From Paenibacillus tyrphae (GTDB lineage Bacteria > Bacillota > Bacilli > Paenibacillales > NBRC-103111), in NCBI RefSeq assembly GCF_000722545.1, contig NZ_JNVM01000001.1, forward strand, positions 96,524 to 160,523: DNA of 64,000 bases, read 5' to 3'. Below, piece by piece: positions 54,899 to 64,000 of the stretch (position 1 is the stretch's first letter; every line of letters starts with the position of its first letter). The notes below the pieces were generated by a model. It was not told where the DNA came from. It did not search any database and was given only the letters and a program-made list of their open reading frames with translations. The translations under genes were made by a program, and so were the position numbers.

Positions 54899-55086
54899 AG
54901 GTGAAGGTCCTCCTGTCAAAATATGCCGAAGCTTGCAGGCGCGGATTGAAACCTTTTATAATAATGAAATAGTTTCCTGCCCTAACGCATGCATGATCCT
55001 GCGGCATTGTCAAAACCTATACCCGTTATGATACACCAACCTTACGATCAGGAAAAGCGAACGCAACCAGAGGAGGGAAAATTCCC

Positions 55087-56124
55087 ATGGTCCGTACGAT
55101 AAAATGGTTTTTCATTTCGCTGCTGCTGCTGTTGCTTGCAGGAATCGGCTATTTTACATATTCTTTCGTTCAATTTGCCAACAACATTCAAAGTCATCCC
55201 GACACGACCAAATTCGGCGGGCTAACCCCGAAGCAGCTCAGCGTGTCGGACAGCTACACCCCGCCCAAATGGGAGGGCAATTCACGGGTAAACGTGCTCA
55301 TTCTCGGCGGCGATTCCCGGGGACTCAAAAAGAACGAAGTTCCCCGTTCCGATTCGATCATGATCGCCTCCATCGATCCGGTGACGAAGAAAGCGTACTT
55401 ATTCTCGATTCTGCGCGATACGTACGTGAAAATTCCGGGGCATGGCGAGGAACGCATCAATACGGCACTTGCCATCGGCGGGCCGAATCTGGCTATGCGC
55501 ACGGTCAGCGACCTGCTCGGTATTCCGATTCAATATTTTTTCTATACCGATTTCAAGGGCTTTATCGCGCTGACCGACGCCATCGGCGGCATCGATCTCG
55601 AAGTGGAGAAGGATATGAAGTACCGCGATTCGGAAGACGGCCACGAGTACGATATCGATCTGAAAAAGGGCATGCAGCATCTCGACGGAAAAATGGCGCT
55701 CCAGTACGTCCGGTTTCGTCACGACGCCATGAGCGACTTTTCCCGGACCGAGCGGCAGCGCAAATTTTTGCAGGCCGTCGCGCAAAAAATGCAGACGACC
55801 GGTTCCCTGATCCGGTTGCCGAAAATATTGAACAGCATCGATCCTTACCTCGAAACGAACTTGACGACGACCGACATGCTGAAGCTCGGCACGCTCGCCT
55901 TCGAGGCCAAAACCGAGGGCATGGTCAGCCAGCAAATTCCGCCTTCCGAGCTGCTGATCGAAAAACGGGTCGGCGGCGCCGAAGTCCTCAGCGTAAACCG
56001 CACCAAGCTGCAGGATTACATTAAAGCGCTGTTCGAAGGCCGGGACCCTCTGGCCCCTGCCGGCAAGTCTGCCGAGAGCGGCAATAAAAGCACGACCGGC
56101 AACGCTCCGGTCAAAAAAAAATAG
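55087..56124 (+). CDS. LytR-CpsA-Psr (LCP) family cell-wall glycopolymer ligase
   Basis: 345 residues. One N-terminal helix (about 8-30) anchors an external LCP domain: NVLILGGDSRG, RSDSIMIASIDP, FSILRDTYVKIPGHGEERINTALAIGG, DAIGGIDLEV and LQYVRFRHDAMSDFSRTERQRKFL, with the Arg and Asp residues that hold the lipid pyrophosphate. LCP enzymes transfer lipid-linked polymers such as teichoic acid to peptidoglycan. The C-terminus is polar. A promoter-like pair TTGCAG (54933-54938) and TATAAT (54957-54962) with an 18-base spacer lies upstream, and AGGAGG precedes the ATG. Confidence 0.95.
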   Translation: MVRTIKWFFISLLLLLLAGIGYFTYSFVQFANNIQSHPDTTKFGGLTPKQLSVSDSYTPPKWEGNSRVNVLILGGDSRGLKKNEVPRSDSIMIASIDPVTKKAYLFSILRDTYVKIPGHGEERINTALAIGGPNLAMRTVSDLLGIPIQYFFYTDFKGFIALTDAIGGIDLEVEKDMKYRDSEDGHEYDIDLKKGMQHLDGKMALQYVRFRHDAMSDFSRTERQRKFLQAVAQKMQTTGSLIRLPKILNSIDPYLETNLTTTDMLKLGTLAFEAKTEGMVSQQIPPSELLIEKRVGGAEVLSVNRTKLQDYIKALFEGRDPLAPAGKSAESGNKSTTGNAPVKKK

Positions 56125-56193
56125 CAGCTATGATCATACGCGAGCGGGAGGCCAGGGGCTTCCCGCTTTTGACCTGAAAGGAGAACAGTTCTT

Positions 56194-57114
56194 ATGATCG
56201 AGATGCACATTATTGATGCCTTTGCGGATAAGCCGTTTCACGGCAACCCCGCGGCGGTTTGTTTGCTGGAGCGCTATCCTTCCGACCCATGGCTTCAGCA
56301 GGTTGCGATGGAGATGAACTTGTCGGAAACGGCGTTTCTCTCCCCCCAACAGGACGGAAGCTACCGGCTTCGCTGGTTTACACCGACGGTCGAGGTCGAC
56401 TTGTGCGGCCATGCTACACTGGCCAGCGCACACTACTTGTGGGAAACCGGGCGGGTAGACCGTAAACAGCCTTTGACCTTTCATACGCTTAGCGGCCAGT
56501 TGACGGCCTCCGCGAGCGAGGACGGTTGGATCCGGCTTGATTTTCCCGTGGAGCGGATCACCGAGACGGACGCGCCGGAACGATTGGCCGATGTCCTGGG
56601 CGGGGCCGTGTCCCGTTTTGTCGGAACCAACGGGCTGGATTTGCTGGTCGAGCTGGACTCGGAGGAAGCCGTACGCGGGCTGAAGCCCAATTTCGCCATC
56701 ATGGCGGAGCTCGGCGTTCGTGGCGTGCTGGTTACAGCCCGTTCGCAGGATGAACGGTACGACTTCGCCTCCCGCTGCTTCTTCCCGGTGCTCGGAATCG
56801 ACGAAGATCCGGTAACTGGATCGGCGCATTGCGCACTGGCGCCCTATTGGCGGGGCAAGCTGGGAAAAGACCGGATGACGGCCATTCAATCGTCTGCACG
56901 AACGGGCATTCTTAGACTGACGTTAGTCGATGACCGTCTTCACATTCATGGTCAAGCGGTAACGGTGCTTAAAGGCTCGCTTCTTCACCTTCCCGTAGAA
57001 TGCGATCCGATCCAGAGAAAAATTCACTGCCGGAACGCAATCCTTTATAATGTAGATATACATAGATTAGATGGAAAGGACTTGAAACCTTATGAGCAAT
57101 CCATTTGCGTCTAA
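56194..57114 (+). CDS. PhzF-family isomerase-like protein
   Basis: 306 residues. The family features are [30 protein letters not shown] with the catalytic Glu, [19 protein letters not shown] and [19 protein letters not shown]. PhzF relatives isomerise or epimerise small metabolites, but the substrate is usually unknown. The fold ends near [12 protein letters not shown], about 40 residues before the stop. The extra tail runs through the hemL promoter and overlaps hemL by 23 bases, as if the original stop codon had been lost. AAAGGAG precedes ATG 56194. Confidence 0.88.
   Translation: MIEMHIIDAFADKPFHGNPAAVCLLERYPSDPWLQQVAMEMNLSETAFLSPQQDGSYRLRWFTPTVEVDLCGHATLASAHYLWETGRVDRKQPLTFHTLSGQLTASASEDGWIRLDFPVERITETDAPERLADVLGGAVSRFVGTNGLDLLVELDSEEAVRGLKPNFAIMAELGVRGVLVTARSQDERYDFASRCFFPVLGIDEDPVTGSAHCALAPYWRGKLGKDRMTAIQSSARTGILRLTLVDDRLHIHGQAVTVLKGSLLHLPVECDPIQRKIHCRNAILYNVDIHRLDGKDLKPYEQSICV
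57023..57051 (+). promoter_or_regulatory. Promoter of hemL, inside the 3' end of the PhzF-like gene
   Basis: TTCACT (57023-57028), a 17-base spacer and TATAAT (57046-57051). Confidence 0.75.
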
Positions 57115-58447
57115 CGCATCCGAACCCAAGCCCCATGAACGCTCTGCAGCGCTTTATGCGGAGGCACTCGAGCATATCGTTGGCGGGGTCAACAGCCCTT
57201 CCCGCTCCTTCAAAGCCGTAGGCGGGGGAGCACCCGTTTTCATGAAACGGGGACAAGGAGCGTATTTCTGGGACGAAGACGGCAACCGCTACATCGACTA
57301 TTTGGCTGCCTACGGTCCGATCATTCTCGGCCACGCGCATCCTCATGTGACATCCGCCATCGTCCGTGCGGCGGAGAACGGCACATTGTACGGTACACCG
57401 ACCGAACTCGAGATTCGCTTCGCCCGCATGCTGAAAGAAGCGATTCCGTCGCTTGATAAGGTCCGCTTCGTCAACTCCGGCACCGAAGCCGTGATGACGA
57501 CGATCCGGGTAGCCCGCGCCTATACAGGCCGGAACAAAATCATCAAATTCGCCGGCTGCTACCACGGCCATTCGGATCTTGTGCTCGTCGCCGCCGGCTC
57601 CGGCCCGTCCACCCTCGGCATACCGGACAGCGCCGGTATTCCGGTCAGCATCGCGCACGAGGTCATCACCGTGCCGTTCAACGACCTCGCCGCGCTGGAC
57701 GCTGCACTGGAGCGTTGGGGCAGCGACGTGGCCGCGGTCATGGTCGAGCCCATTGTCGGCAACTTCGGCATGGTCATGCCGAAGCCCGGCTTCCTGGAAG
57801 GACTGTGCTCCGCCGCCCGCCGGAACGGCTCCCTTGTCATCTACGACGAGGTGATCACCGCGTTCCGCTTCCATTACGGCGCTGCCTCCACCTTCACTGG
57901 TATGCCCGAAGGCACCGACTACGCAGCCATCGAGCCCGATCTTACGGCCCTTGGGAAAATCATCGGCGGCGGACTGCCGATCGGCGCTTACGGCGGCCGC
58001 GCAGAGATCATGGCGCAAGTGGCGCCGCTCGGACCGGCATACCAAGCCGGCACCATGGCCGGCAATCCGGCATCGATTTCCGCCGGGATCGCGTGCCTGG
58101 AGGCGCTGCAAGAGCCCGGCACCTACGAGCGGCTGGACCGGCTCGGCGCCATGCTGGAAGCAGGCCTTGCCGAAGGGGCTCGCAATCATGGCATTGCGCT
58201 AACCGTGAACCGCATTCGTGGCGCGTTGTCGACACACTTTTGCGACCATCCGGTTACGAACTACGACGAGGCGCAAAATACGGACGGCGAACAGTTTGCA
58301 GCCTTTTTCCGCTACATACTGGAGGACGGCATCTGCCTGGCTCCGTCCAAATATGAAGCCTGGTTCTTGACCACGGCCCATACGGACGAAGACGTCGCTT
58401 ATACGATTGAAGCGGCAAATCGCGCATTCGCCCGCATGAACGCTTAA
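57092..58447 (+). CDS. hemL: Glutamate-1-semialdehyde 2,1-aminomutase
   Basis: 451 residues. This is a PLP-dependent class III aminotransferase fold: [63 protein letters not shown] and [17 protein letters not shown] with the Lys that binds PLP. The product, 5-aminolevulinate, feeds tetrapyrrole synthesis. It stands alone rather than in a hem operon, like the second copy (GsaB) of Bacillus, and another hemL may exist elsewhere. GGAAAGGA precedes ATG 57092. Confidence 0.94.
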   Translation: MSNPFASNASEPKPHERSAALYAEALEHIVGGVNSPSRSFKAVGGGAPVFMKRGQGAYFWDEDGNRYIDYLAAYGPIILGHAHPHVTSAIVRAAENGTLYGTPTELEIRFARMLKEAIPSLDKVRFVNSGTEAVMTTIRVARAYTGRNKIIKFAGCYHGHSDLVLVAAGSGPSTLGIPDSAGIPVSIAHEVITVPFNDLAALDAALERWGSDVAAVMVEPIVGNFGMVMPKPGFLEGLCSAARRNGSLVIYDEVITAFRFHYGAASTFTGMPEGTDYAAIEPDLTALGKIIGGGLPIGAYGGRAEIMAQVAPLGPAYQAGTMAGNPASISAGIACLEALQEPGTYERLDRLGAMLEAGLAEGARNHGIALTVNRIRGALSTHFCDHPVTNYDEAQNTDGEQFAAFFRYILEDGICLAPSKYEAWFLTTAHTDEDVAYTIEAANRAFARMNA

Positions 58448-58486
58448 CCGAGCAATCGGCAATAAATTCCATTTATCACCCAAATC

Positions 58487-58528
58487 ACGAACTATTATCG
58501 GACAAAGGTAATAGTTCGTTCGTTTTTT
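58487..58528 (+). terminator. Terminator of hemL
   Basis: ACGAACTATTA (58487-58497) pairs with TAATAGTTCGT (58509-58519), followed by TCGTTTTTT. Confidence 0.92.
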
Positions 58529-58622
58529 ATGAACCCTCATCATTCCGCTCCGAAATTGCCTTTATTCACCAGTTATGCAAAATAGACAGCGCTTACAATC
58601 AACATTTCCCTTCAATGTTCTA

Positions 58623-58651
58623 TTGTCTCACATGAAATTTCGTGATATTCT
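58623..58651 (+). promoter_or_regulatory. Likely promoter of gltB
   Basis: TTGTCT (58623-58628), a 17-base spacer and TATTCT (58646-58651). It would give a leader of nearly 300 bases. Confidence 0.6.
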
Positions 58652-58711
58652 ATAAATACTTTTAAACTAAGTAAATTCGGCTAAATGTAAGGTTTTTGCC
58701 ATGTTAACTAT

Positions 58712-58773
58712 GAAGCTGTGCGTTTGGACGGTTGGGGTGAAGCCTCATTTATCACCCGCTTCCGCACAGCTTC
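58712..58773 (+). ncRNA. Structured leader element upstream of gltB, unclassified
   Basis: GAAGCTGTGCG (58712-58722) and CGCACAGCTTC (58763-58773) form a perfect 11-bp stem. Inside it GGGTGA (58735-58740) pairs with TCACCC (58752-58757) around an 11-base loop, leaving an asymmetric internal loop of 12 and 5 bases. No T run follows. It matches no riboswitch class I know. The rest of the gap (58529-58923) contains no gene that I can see. Confidence 0.55.
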
Positions 58774-58923
58774 TGCTGAATCGAGAAACTGAAAACCAAG
58801 TCAATTATGCAGAATAAATGTATTTTTATTCATTGCAATGATTCGTTGGCTCTTTCCGCTTTCTTGCTTCACATGAACAAAGCCTTCTTTTCAGGACGAA
58901 CCCGCAACTAATTTTAATGGGAG

Positions 58924-61900
58924 GTGACGGTCAGCCTGCTGACCACGAGAATGAATCAAGTTATGCGCAATGAAGGCCGCTTTCAGAATTTATTGGCCAC
59001 CGAACATGATAGCTGCGGTATCATCTGTATTATTGAAAAAGACGGATTTCCGTCCCGCGACAACATTCAAAAGACGATCGACGCTCTCGTGAAAATGGAA
59101 CATCGTTCGGGTTTCATAAACGGGGAAGGCGACGGCTGCGGCATCCTGACCGACATTCCGCGCGCCCTGTGGGAGAAAAAGCTGACCGACGCCGGTCTCG
59201 ACGGCAAGCTTGCTTATGACGAGCGCTTCTCCGTCGCGCACATTTTCGTGCCGCGCAAGCTGGACATCTCCGCTCCCGATATGCAAAAAGGAATCCGCGA
59301 GCTGTTCTCCCAGTTCCAGGTAAGCATCCTTCTGGAGCAGGAAAATCAAGTGGACAGCAGCGTGCTCGGTCCGAACGGACGCAACGACGAACCAACCTTC
59401 TGGCAAATCGCAGGTCTGTGCGACAAGCAGGAAGTGAAAGTCTCCGACCATCTGTTTGAGCTTCATGTGGCGATCGAAGCCAAATATAACGTACACGTCG
59501 CCACCCTCAGTAACGTCACGGCCGCTTACAAAGTGATGGGCGCCGCCAGCATTTTGCCGAAATACTTCAATGACACCCGCGACCCGCTGTTCGCAGCGCA
59601 GGTTACTATCGGACACAACCGATACTCCACGAACACTCAATCCAGCTTTTTCCGCGTGCAGCCGTTCTCGCTGCTTGGCCATAACGGCGAGATCAATACG
59701 GTAAAAAAGATGCGGATCGAAGCCGATATGGTCGGCGTGCCCCTCGTTGACGGCGGCAGCGACTCCCAGGACATGAACCGTACTATCGAAACGTTCATTC
59801 ACCGTTTCGGCCTCAGCTTGTTCGAAGCGATGGAAGTCGTTTTCCCTCCGATTCTTAACGAAATGAAGCTTTTCCGTCCAGAACTGCAGGACATGTACGT
59901 CTACTTCCGCCAAGCTTGGGGGCATTACGCGCAAGGACCGGCAGGGATCGTTTCCCGTTACGGCAACGAGTGCATTTTTAGCGTCGATGCGCTAGGTCTG
60001 CGTCCGGTATGGATGGTGGAAAGCGAAACGTCCCTGTATTTCTCCTCGGAGCAAGGCGTCATTACGGTCGGCGAGATGGTCGCAGATCCGAAACCGATTG
60101 CACCGGGCGAAAAAGTTGGCGTCGTCCTGACACCGGGCGAGCATGTACAGGTGATTCCTTATCATCTGGTGCAATCCGCCGTGCTGGAGCGCGTGCAAAG
60201 CCGTCTTGGACTCGAAGGACAGCGCAAGCACTTGAACAATGTAATTCCGGCCGTCGAAGCAGCGCCTTCCGCCGACGTCACGCCGACGGATGCGCTCTAC
60301 AGCGCGTTCGGATGGGACCGCGACGGCATCCAAATGATCGAAACGACCGCCGAAACCGGCGCGGAGCCGATTCGCTCGCTCGGCCACGACAGCCCGCATG
60401 CCGCGTTGAACTGGGAGCGTCAGAATATTCCGGATTTCATCAAAGAAAGCGTTGCAGTTGTTACCAACCCGGCGATCGACCGTGACCGTGAAATGGAGCA
60501 TTTCTCCACACGCGTTGTCGTAGGGCCTCGCCCGGCCGTGTACAGCCAGCCGGATGACCGGCTGCGGGTAGAGCTGCTTTATCCCGTCGTGCTTGAGGGC
60601 AGCAACGGTATCGACTCTTTAGCCGAGTTGAAACAACCGAGCTACGAGCAGCTTGTCGCCATGTTCGGTGCGCAAACCGGCGATGCCGTCGCCACGTTGT
60701 CGACGACGTTCGCCCACGGCACTTCGCTGAAGGATGCCCTGGAGCAGCTTGCAGCGGACGCCGTGCAAGCCGTGCGCAAAGGCGCAATGCTGCTTGTGCT
60801 GGACGACAGCGAGGCGCATCAGAACGACCGGCTGTGGATGGACCCGCATCTGGCCGTATCCAAAGTCGATATCGCGCTTCGCGAAGTGAAGCTCGGTTAC
60901 GGCGACAACCTGCGCCGTCAAACGACAATCGTGCTGCGCAGCGCGGCTATCCGCAACCTGCACGATATGGCCGTTGCTTGCGGCTTGGGCGCAGATGTAC
61001 TGTCCCCTTACATCTTGTTTGCTACGGCAGCGGCGAAGGACGGCGCACCAGCGGCACGCAAAGTGTTCACCGCGTTGATGAAAGGCTTGGAGAAAGTCAT
61101 CTCCACGATCGGTACGCATGAACTTCGCGGTTACACCCGCTTCTTCTCATCCATCGGCCTGAAACCGGAGCTCGCCGACGTGCTGGATATTGTAAACTAC
61201 CTGGGCAGCGATAAGGCTGGAACCGGCTTTGCCGAACTTGAAACCGATGCCGAAGCCCGTTACAACGATTTTGCCAATCCGAAAGCAAAAGCAGCCCGCA
61301 ACTTCCGCTTCTTCCAACGGATGTGGAAAGCGCTCGGCGATGCGGCTTCCGGAGCGGCTCCATACGAAGACTATCGCGACAAGCTGCGTGAAGAGGAAAA
61401 GAAAAACGGTATTTCCATCCGTCACGTTGCGGATTTCAATTATGAGAAAGCGCACGCCGAAGGCCGCAAGCCGCTCGACCCTTCCCAAGTCGAAATTGGA
61501 ATCGGCGGCCACGATCTGCCGATGCTCATCTCTTCCATGTCCTTCGGATCGCAGAACGAGACGGCATTCCGCGCTTACGCCGAAGCCGGCGAGCGCCTGA
61601 ACATGGTAACGATGAACGGCGAAGGCGGCGAGATCAAAGACATGCTCGGCCGTTATAAGCGGACCCGCGGCGCCCAAGTCGCATCCGGACGTTTCGGCGT
61701 TAACGTTGAGCTTGCTAACGCTGTTGCCTTCTTGGAAATCAAGATCGGTCAAGGCGCGAAACCGGGCGAAGGCGGTCACCTGCCGGGCTCGAAAGTAACG
61801 GCCAAGATCGCATTGGCACGGAACGCAACTATCGGCTCCGACCTGATATCGCCGTCCAACAACCATGACATTTATTCGATCGAGGACTTGGCGCAAATCA

Positions 61901-63501
61901 TTTCCGAGTTGAAGGAAGCAAGCGGACGCAAGGCCAAAATCATCGTGAAAGTTCCGGTCGTTCCTGGGATCGGCACAATTGCAGTCGGCGTTGCCAAAGC
62001 AGGCGCGGATGTGATCACGTTGTCCGGTTTTGACGGCGGTACGGGTGCAGCCCGGATTCACTCCATTACGCACGTCGGTCTGCCGACCGAAATCGGTACG
62101 AAGCTGGCGCACATCGCGCTGATCGAAGCCGGATTGCGTCACAAAGTGGAGCTCTGGTCCGACGGCGGCATGAAATCCGGTGCCGACGTTGTGAAAATGA
62201 TCATGCTCGGCGCGAACCGCATCGGCTTCGGCTCCATCGCAATGCAGTCCATCGGCTGTACAACGTGCCGTGGCTGTCATTTGGATACTTGTCACGTCGG
62301 CATCGCGACGCAAATCGACTCGATGGAAGAAGCGGAAGAAAAAGGCCTTCGCCGCTTCGTGCCTCGTGTCTACGATACGACTGTTGAATCGCTTGTTCGT
62401 TTGTTTGGCGGGATCGGCCGTGAAGTACGGGACATCGTCGCTCAGCTCGGCTTTGCAGACCTGCAGGACCTCGTCGGCCGTTCCGACCTGCTGCAGCAAG
62501 TAAGCCATCTTGAGAAAATCGATCTGTCCGACCTGCTCCGTCCGGCTCCGCTGTCCTTGGCGGCAGCACAAGAAGCTTTGGAGGAAGTCGCAGCAGCGGT
62601 ATCCTCGGATATTCGCATTGCAGCAGGTGCGGAAGGCCAGCAATTTTTCCCGGATGCCGTTTCGTTCGAATCGCCGGTAGAACGCACTTGGTCCAAGGTC
62701 GATGCGGAATCCCGCATCCTTGGCAGCCGCTATGCAAGCCACCGCGTAAGAGACCGTTTCGACGGCAGCTACGATGCACTGCCTCCGGTAAGCATCACCA
62801 TGACCGAAGGCTCCGTACCGGGTAACGGATTGGCTGCTTTCAATGCCCGCGGCGTAAACATCACGGTTCACGGCGGTGCGGAAGACGGCGTCGGCAAAAT
62901 GTCGCTCGGCGGTAAAGTCGCCATCCTGAAAGCACCAAGCAAGCATAAGCAGTTCATCAATGGCTCCGTGGGCAAGTCGTTTGGCTACGGCGCGCAAAAA
63001 GGCTTGTTCCTGATTCAAGGCAATGCCGATACCAGAGCCTGCATCCGGTTCTCCGGCGCAGACGTCGTATTCGGCGGCGAAATTACGGCACCGATTCAAG
63101 ACGAGCTCGGCGGCATTGCAGCCCGCGCGAACATGAAAGGCTTCGCCTTTGAATACATGACCAATGGCCGCGCTGTTGTACTCGGCGATCCAGGTCCTTG
63201 GATTTGCGCAGGGATGACGGGCGGCGTCATTTACCAACGCCTCGTACCAGAGATGGGTCTGGATCAAGCCGCCATCGAACGCCGGGTCGCCAAAGGCGCC
63301 AAGGTCAAAATCGAACCGGTCGGCGTACAAAGCGTGAAAGACTTGAACGAACTTCTCGGCACTTACCATGAAGAGCTTGTGAAATCCGGACAACCGGAAG
63401 CCGCAGCGAAAGTGGAGCATTTGCTGAACAACCTGCAAACGAGCTTCGTTCGGATTGCTCCGGTCGGTCTGCAAGCCGATCAATCGGTAGCTACCGAATA
63501 A
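58924..63501 (+). CDS. gltB: Glutamate synthase large subunit
   Basis: Up to 1525 residues. The glutaminase domain begins at the catalytic Cys in EHDSCGII, after a short propeptide. The FMN/synthase domain lies around residues 850-1200 (LISSMSFGSQNETAFRAYAEAGERL, GEGGEIKDM). Cys1112, Cys1118 and Cys1123 in CTTCRGCHLDTCHVG form the 3Fe-4S site, and the C-terminal GXGXG domain follows. It makes two glutamates from glutamine and 2-oxoglutarate. The start is uncertain: GTG 58924 overlaps the GGAGGTGA site, CTG 58936 has ideal spacing and ATG 58951 is 23 bases away. The next gene is convergent, so a gltD small subunit is not directly downstream. Confidence 0.95.
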   Translation: MTVSLLTTRMNQVMRNEGRFQNLLATEHDSCGIICIIEKDGFPSRDNIQKTIDALVKMEHRSGFINGEGDGCGILTDIPRALWEKKLTDAGLDGKLAYDERFSVAHIFVPRKLDISAPDMQKGIRELFSQFQVSILLEQENQVDSSVLGPNGRNDEPTFWQIAGLCDKQEVKVSDHLFELHVAIEAKYNVHVATLSNVTAAYKVMGAASILPKYFNDTRDPLFAAQVTIGHNRYSTNTQSSFFRVQPFSLLGHNGEINTVKKMRIEADMVGVPLVDGGSDSQDMNRTIETFIHRFGLSLFEAMEVVFPPILNEMKLFRPELQDMYVYFRQAWGHYAQGPAGIVSRYGNECIFSVDALGLRPVWMVESETSLYFSSEQGVITVGEMVADPKPIAPGEKVGVVLTPGEHVQVIPYHLVQSAVLERVQSRLGLEGQRKHLNNVIPAVEAAPSADVTPTDALYSAFGWDRDGIQMIETTAETGAEPIRSLGHDSPHAALNWERQNIPDFIKESVAVVTNPAIDRDREMEHFSTRVVVGPRPAVYSQPDDRLRVELLYPVVLEGSNGIDSLAELKQPSYEQLVAMFGAQTGDAVATLSTTFAHGTSLKDALEQLAADAVQAVRKGAMLLVLDDSEAHQNDRLWMDPHLAVSKVDIALREVKLGYGDNLRRQTTIVLRSAAIRNLHDMAVACGLGADVLSPYILFATAAAKDGAPAARKVFTALMKGLEKVISTIGTHELRGYTRFFSSIGLKPELADVLDIVNYLGSDKAGTGFAELETDAEARYNDFANPKAKAARNFRFFQRMWKALGDAASGAAPYEDYRDKLREEEKKNGISIRHVADFNYEKAHAEGRKPLDPSQVEIGIGGHDLPMLISSMSFGSQNETAFRAYAEAGERLNMVTMNGEGGEIKDMLGRYKRTRGAQVASGRFGVNVELANAVAFLEIKIGQGAKPGEGGHLPGSKVTAKIALARNATIGSDLISPSNNHDIYSIEDLAQIISELKEASGRKAKIIVKVPVVPGIGTIAVGVAKAGADVITLSGFDGGTGAARIHSITHVGLPTEIGTKLAHIALIEAGLRHKVELWSDGGMKSGADVVKMIMLGANRIGFGSIAMQSIGCTTCRGCHLDTCHVGIATQIDSMEEAEEKGLRRFVPRVYDTTVESLVRLFGGIGREVRDIVAQLGFADLQDLVGRSDLLQQVSHLEKIDLSDLLRPAPLSLAAAQEALEEVAAAVSSDIRIAAGAEGQQFFPDAVSFESPVERTWSKVDAESRILGSRYASHRVRDRFDGSYDALPPVSITMTEGSVPGNGLAAFNARGVNITVHGGAEDGVGKMSLGGKVAILKAPSKHKQFINGSVGKSFGYGAQKGLFLIQGNADTRACIRFSGADVVFGGEITAPIQDELGGIAARANMKGFAFEYMTNGRAVVLGDPGPWICAGMTGGVIYQRLVPEMGLDQAAIERRVAKGAKVKIEPVGVQSVKDLNELLGTYHEELVKSGQPEAAAKVEHLLNNLQTSFVRIAPVGLQADQSVATE
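58929..58944 (+). promoter_or_regulatory. Hairpin at the gltB translation start
   Basis: GGTCAGC and GCTGACC form a perfect 7-bp stem with a two-base loop immediately after the GGAGGTGA ribosome binding site and over the candidate CTG starts. It could limit translation initiation. Confidence 0.5.
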
Positions 63502-63536
63502 ACCCAATAAGAGTCAACCTTCGTAAGATCCTCATC

Positions 63537-63588
63537 AAAAAAAAGCAGCGTTACCCGAACGAACGTTTGGGAATACGCTGCTTTTTTA
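63537..63588. terminator. Bidirectional terminator between gltB and the aldolase gene
   Basis: AAAAAAGCAGCG and CGCTGCTTTTTT flank an inner stem (ACCCGAACG with CGTTTGGG). Both strands end in T runs, so it serves both converging genes. Confidence 0.92.
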
Positions 63589-63610
63589 TATGCTATAGAT
63601 AATGGGCAAC

Positions 63611-64000
63611 TTAGCCTTTCGCCGCCCGGTAAGCTTCGATATATTGCGCGGCTTTTTGGGCTACCAGACTGTAATTGCCCGTTTTGACGGCTTCCGTTGT
63701 CAGGTCGGAACCGATACCGACGGCCACTGCGCCCGCCTTGATCCATTCGGCAAGATTGTCCAGCGAGACGCCTCCGGTCGGCATAACGTTGGCTTGCGGA
63801 AGCGGTCCTTTGATCGCTTTGATCGTCGATGGCGAGTATAGATTGCCCGGGAACAGCTTCACGATGTCTACGCCGAGCTCCAGTGCCCGTTGAATTTCTT
63901 GAATCGTCATCACGCCCGGCATAACAGGCACGCGGTACCGGTTGCACAACGTAACCGTATCCGGATTTAACGCCGGACCAACCACGAATTCCGCTCCGCT
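63611..64000 (-). CDS. eda: KDPG/KHG aldolase, C-terminal part (cut by window edge)
   Basis: At least 130 residues are visible, and the frame is open to the right edge. The visible part holds VVGPALNPDTVTLCNRYRVP, VMPGVMTIQEIQRALELG, VKLFPGNLYSPSTIKAIKGPLPQ with the Schiff-base Lys (VKLFP), and VMPTGGVSLDNLAEWIKAGA. It belongs to the class I aldolases that split 2-keto-3-deoxy-6-phosphogluconate or 4-hydroxy-2-oxoglutarate to pyruvate. About 80 N-terminal residues lie outside the window. Confidence 0.92.
   Translation of the reverse strand, partial: SGAEFVVGPALNPDTVTLCNRYRVPVMPGVMTIQEIQRALELGVDIVKLFPGNLYSPSTIKAIKGPLPQANVMPTGGVSLDNLAEWIKAGAVAVGIGSDLTTEAVKTGNYSLVAQKAAQYIEAYRAAKG

Noticed and set aside
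58529..58920. T-box or known riboswitch ahead of gltB
   Set aside because: No T-box consensus and no terminator after the hairpin; the conserved cores of purine, SAM, glycine or c-di-GMP riboswitches are absent.
61147..63507. 786-codon open frame opposite gltB
   Set aside because: Antisense shadow with Cys/Arg/Phe-rich translation and no ribosome binding site; gltB motifs are continuous on the plus strand.

Overview
The window looks like chromosomal DNA of a Gram-positive, spore-forming Firmicute, most likely of the Paenibacillus group (inference). Supporting signs are an SLH-domain surface protein, a CIRCE-controlled groES-groEL pair, a LytR-CpsA-Psr protein, a BirA-type operator, a PurBox pair with a guanine riboswitch, strong AGGAGG ribosome binding sites and a small CotD-like protein. 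I saw no rRNA, tRNA, CRISPR array, prophage or insertion sequence.

Positions 1-17200 hold one long minus-strand glycan cluster that is markedly AT-rich over its first 15 kb. Read in the direction of transcription it runs: ABC exporter (wzm, wzt), a 1122-residue methyltransferase/coiled-coil/double-glycosyltransferase resembling WsaE of S-layer glycan clusters, GDP-mannose synthesis (manC), an acyltransferase, a large membrane protein, a CDP-deoxysugar pathway (rfbF, rfbG, an epimerase/reductase and a split transketolase), a GtrA/GtrB pair and a second membrane protein cut by the window edge. On the opposite strand follow an O-antigen-ligase-like protein with a TPR tail (17427-19910) and a secreted SLH protein (20063-21724). 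Together they suggest an S-layer protein glycosylation system with an unusual, possibly branched, sugar.

Positions 21.9-31.5 kb are housekeeping: groEL and groES, then a six-gene minus-strand run (formyltetrahydrofolate cyclo-ligase, moaC, moaB, a MoeA-like protein, tatA, tatC). BioY and a divergent ECF energising module share an intergenic BirA operator. In that module one ATPase and the EcfT membrane subunit are a single polypeptide.

Positions 31.5-41.1 kb carry a secreted EEP-family phosphatase/nuclease, an ABC-F ATPase, an 864-residue phosphodiesterase-like membrane protein, a dense DnaA-box cluster (36995-37587), a guanine permease under PurBox and guanine-riboswitch control, and guaA.

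Positions 41.4-54.9 kb carry a MoxR/DUF58/transglutaminase operon, a polysaccharide deacetylase, a Fur-controlled siderophore-binding lipoprotein, a lactonase, a peroxiredoxin, a secreted repeat protein behind a tandem operator-like array, a CotD-like coat protein and an ABC-2 exporter. Positions 55.1-64 kb hold an LCP protein, a PhzF-like protein, a hemL paralogue, a glutamate synthase large subunit with a structured leader, and the C-terminal part of a KDPG aldolase gene cut by the window end.
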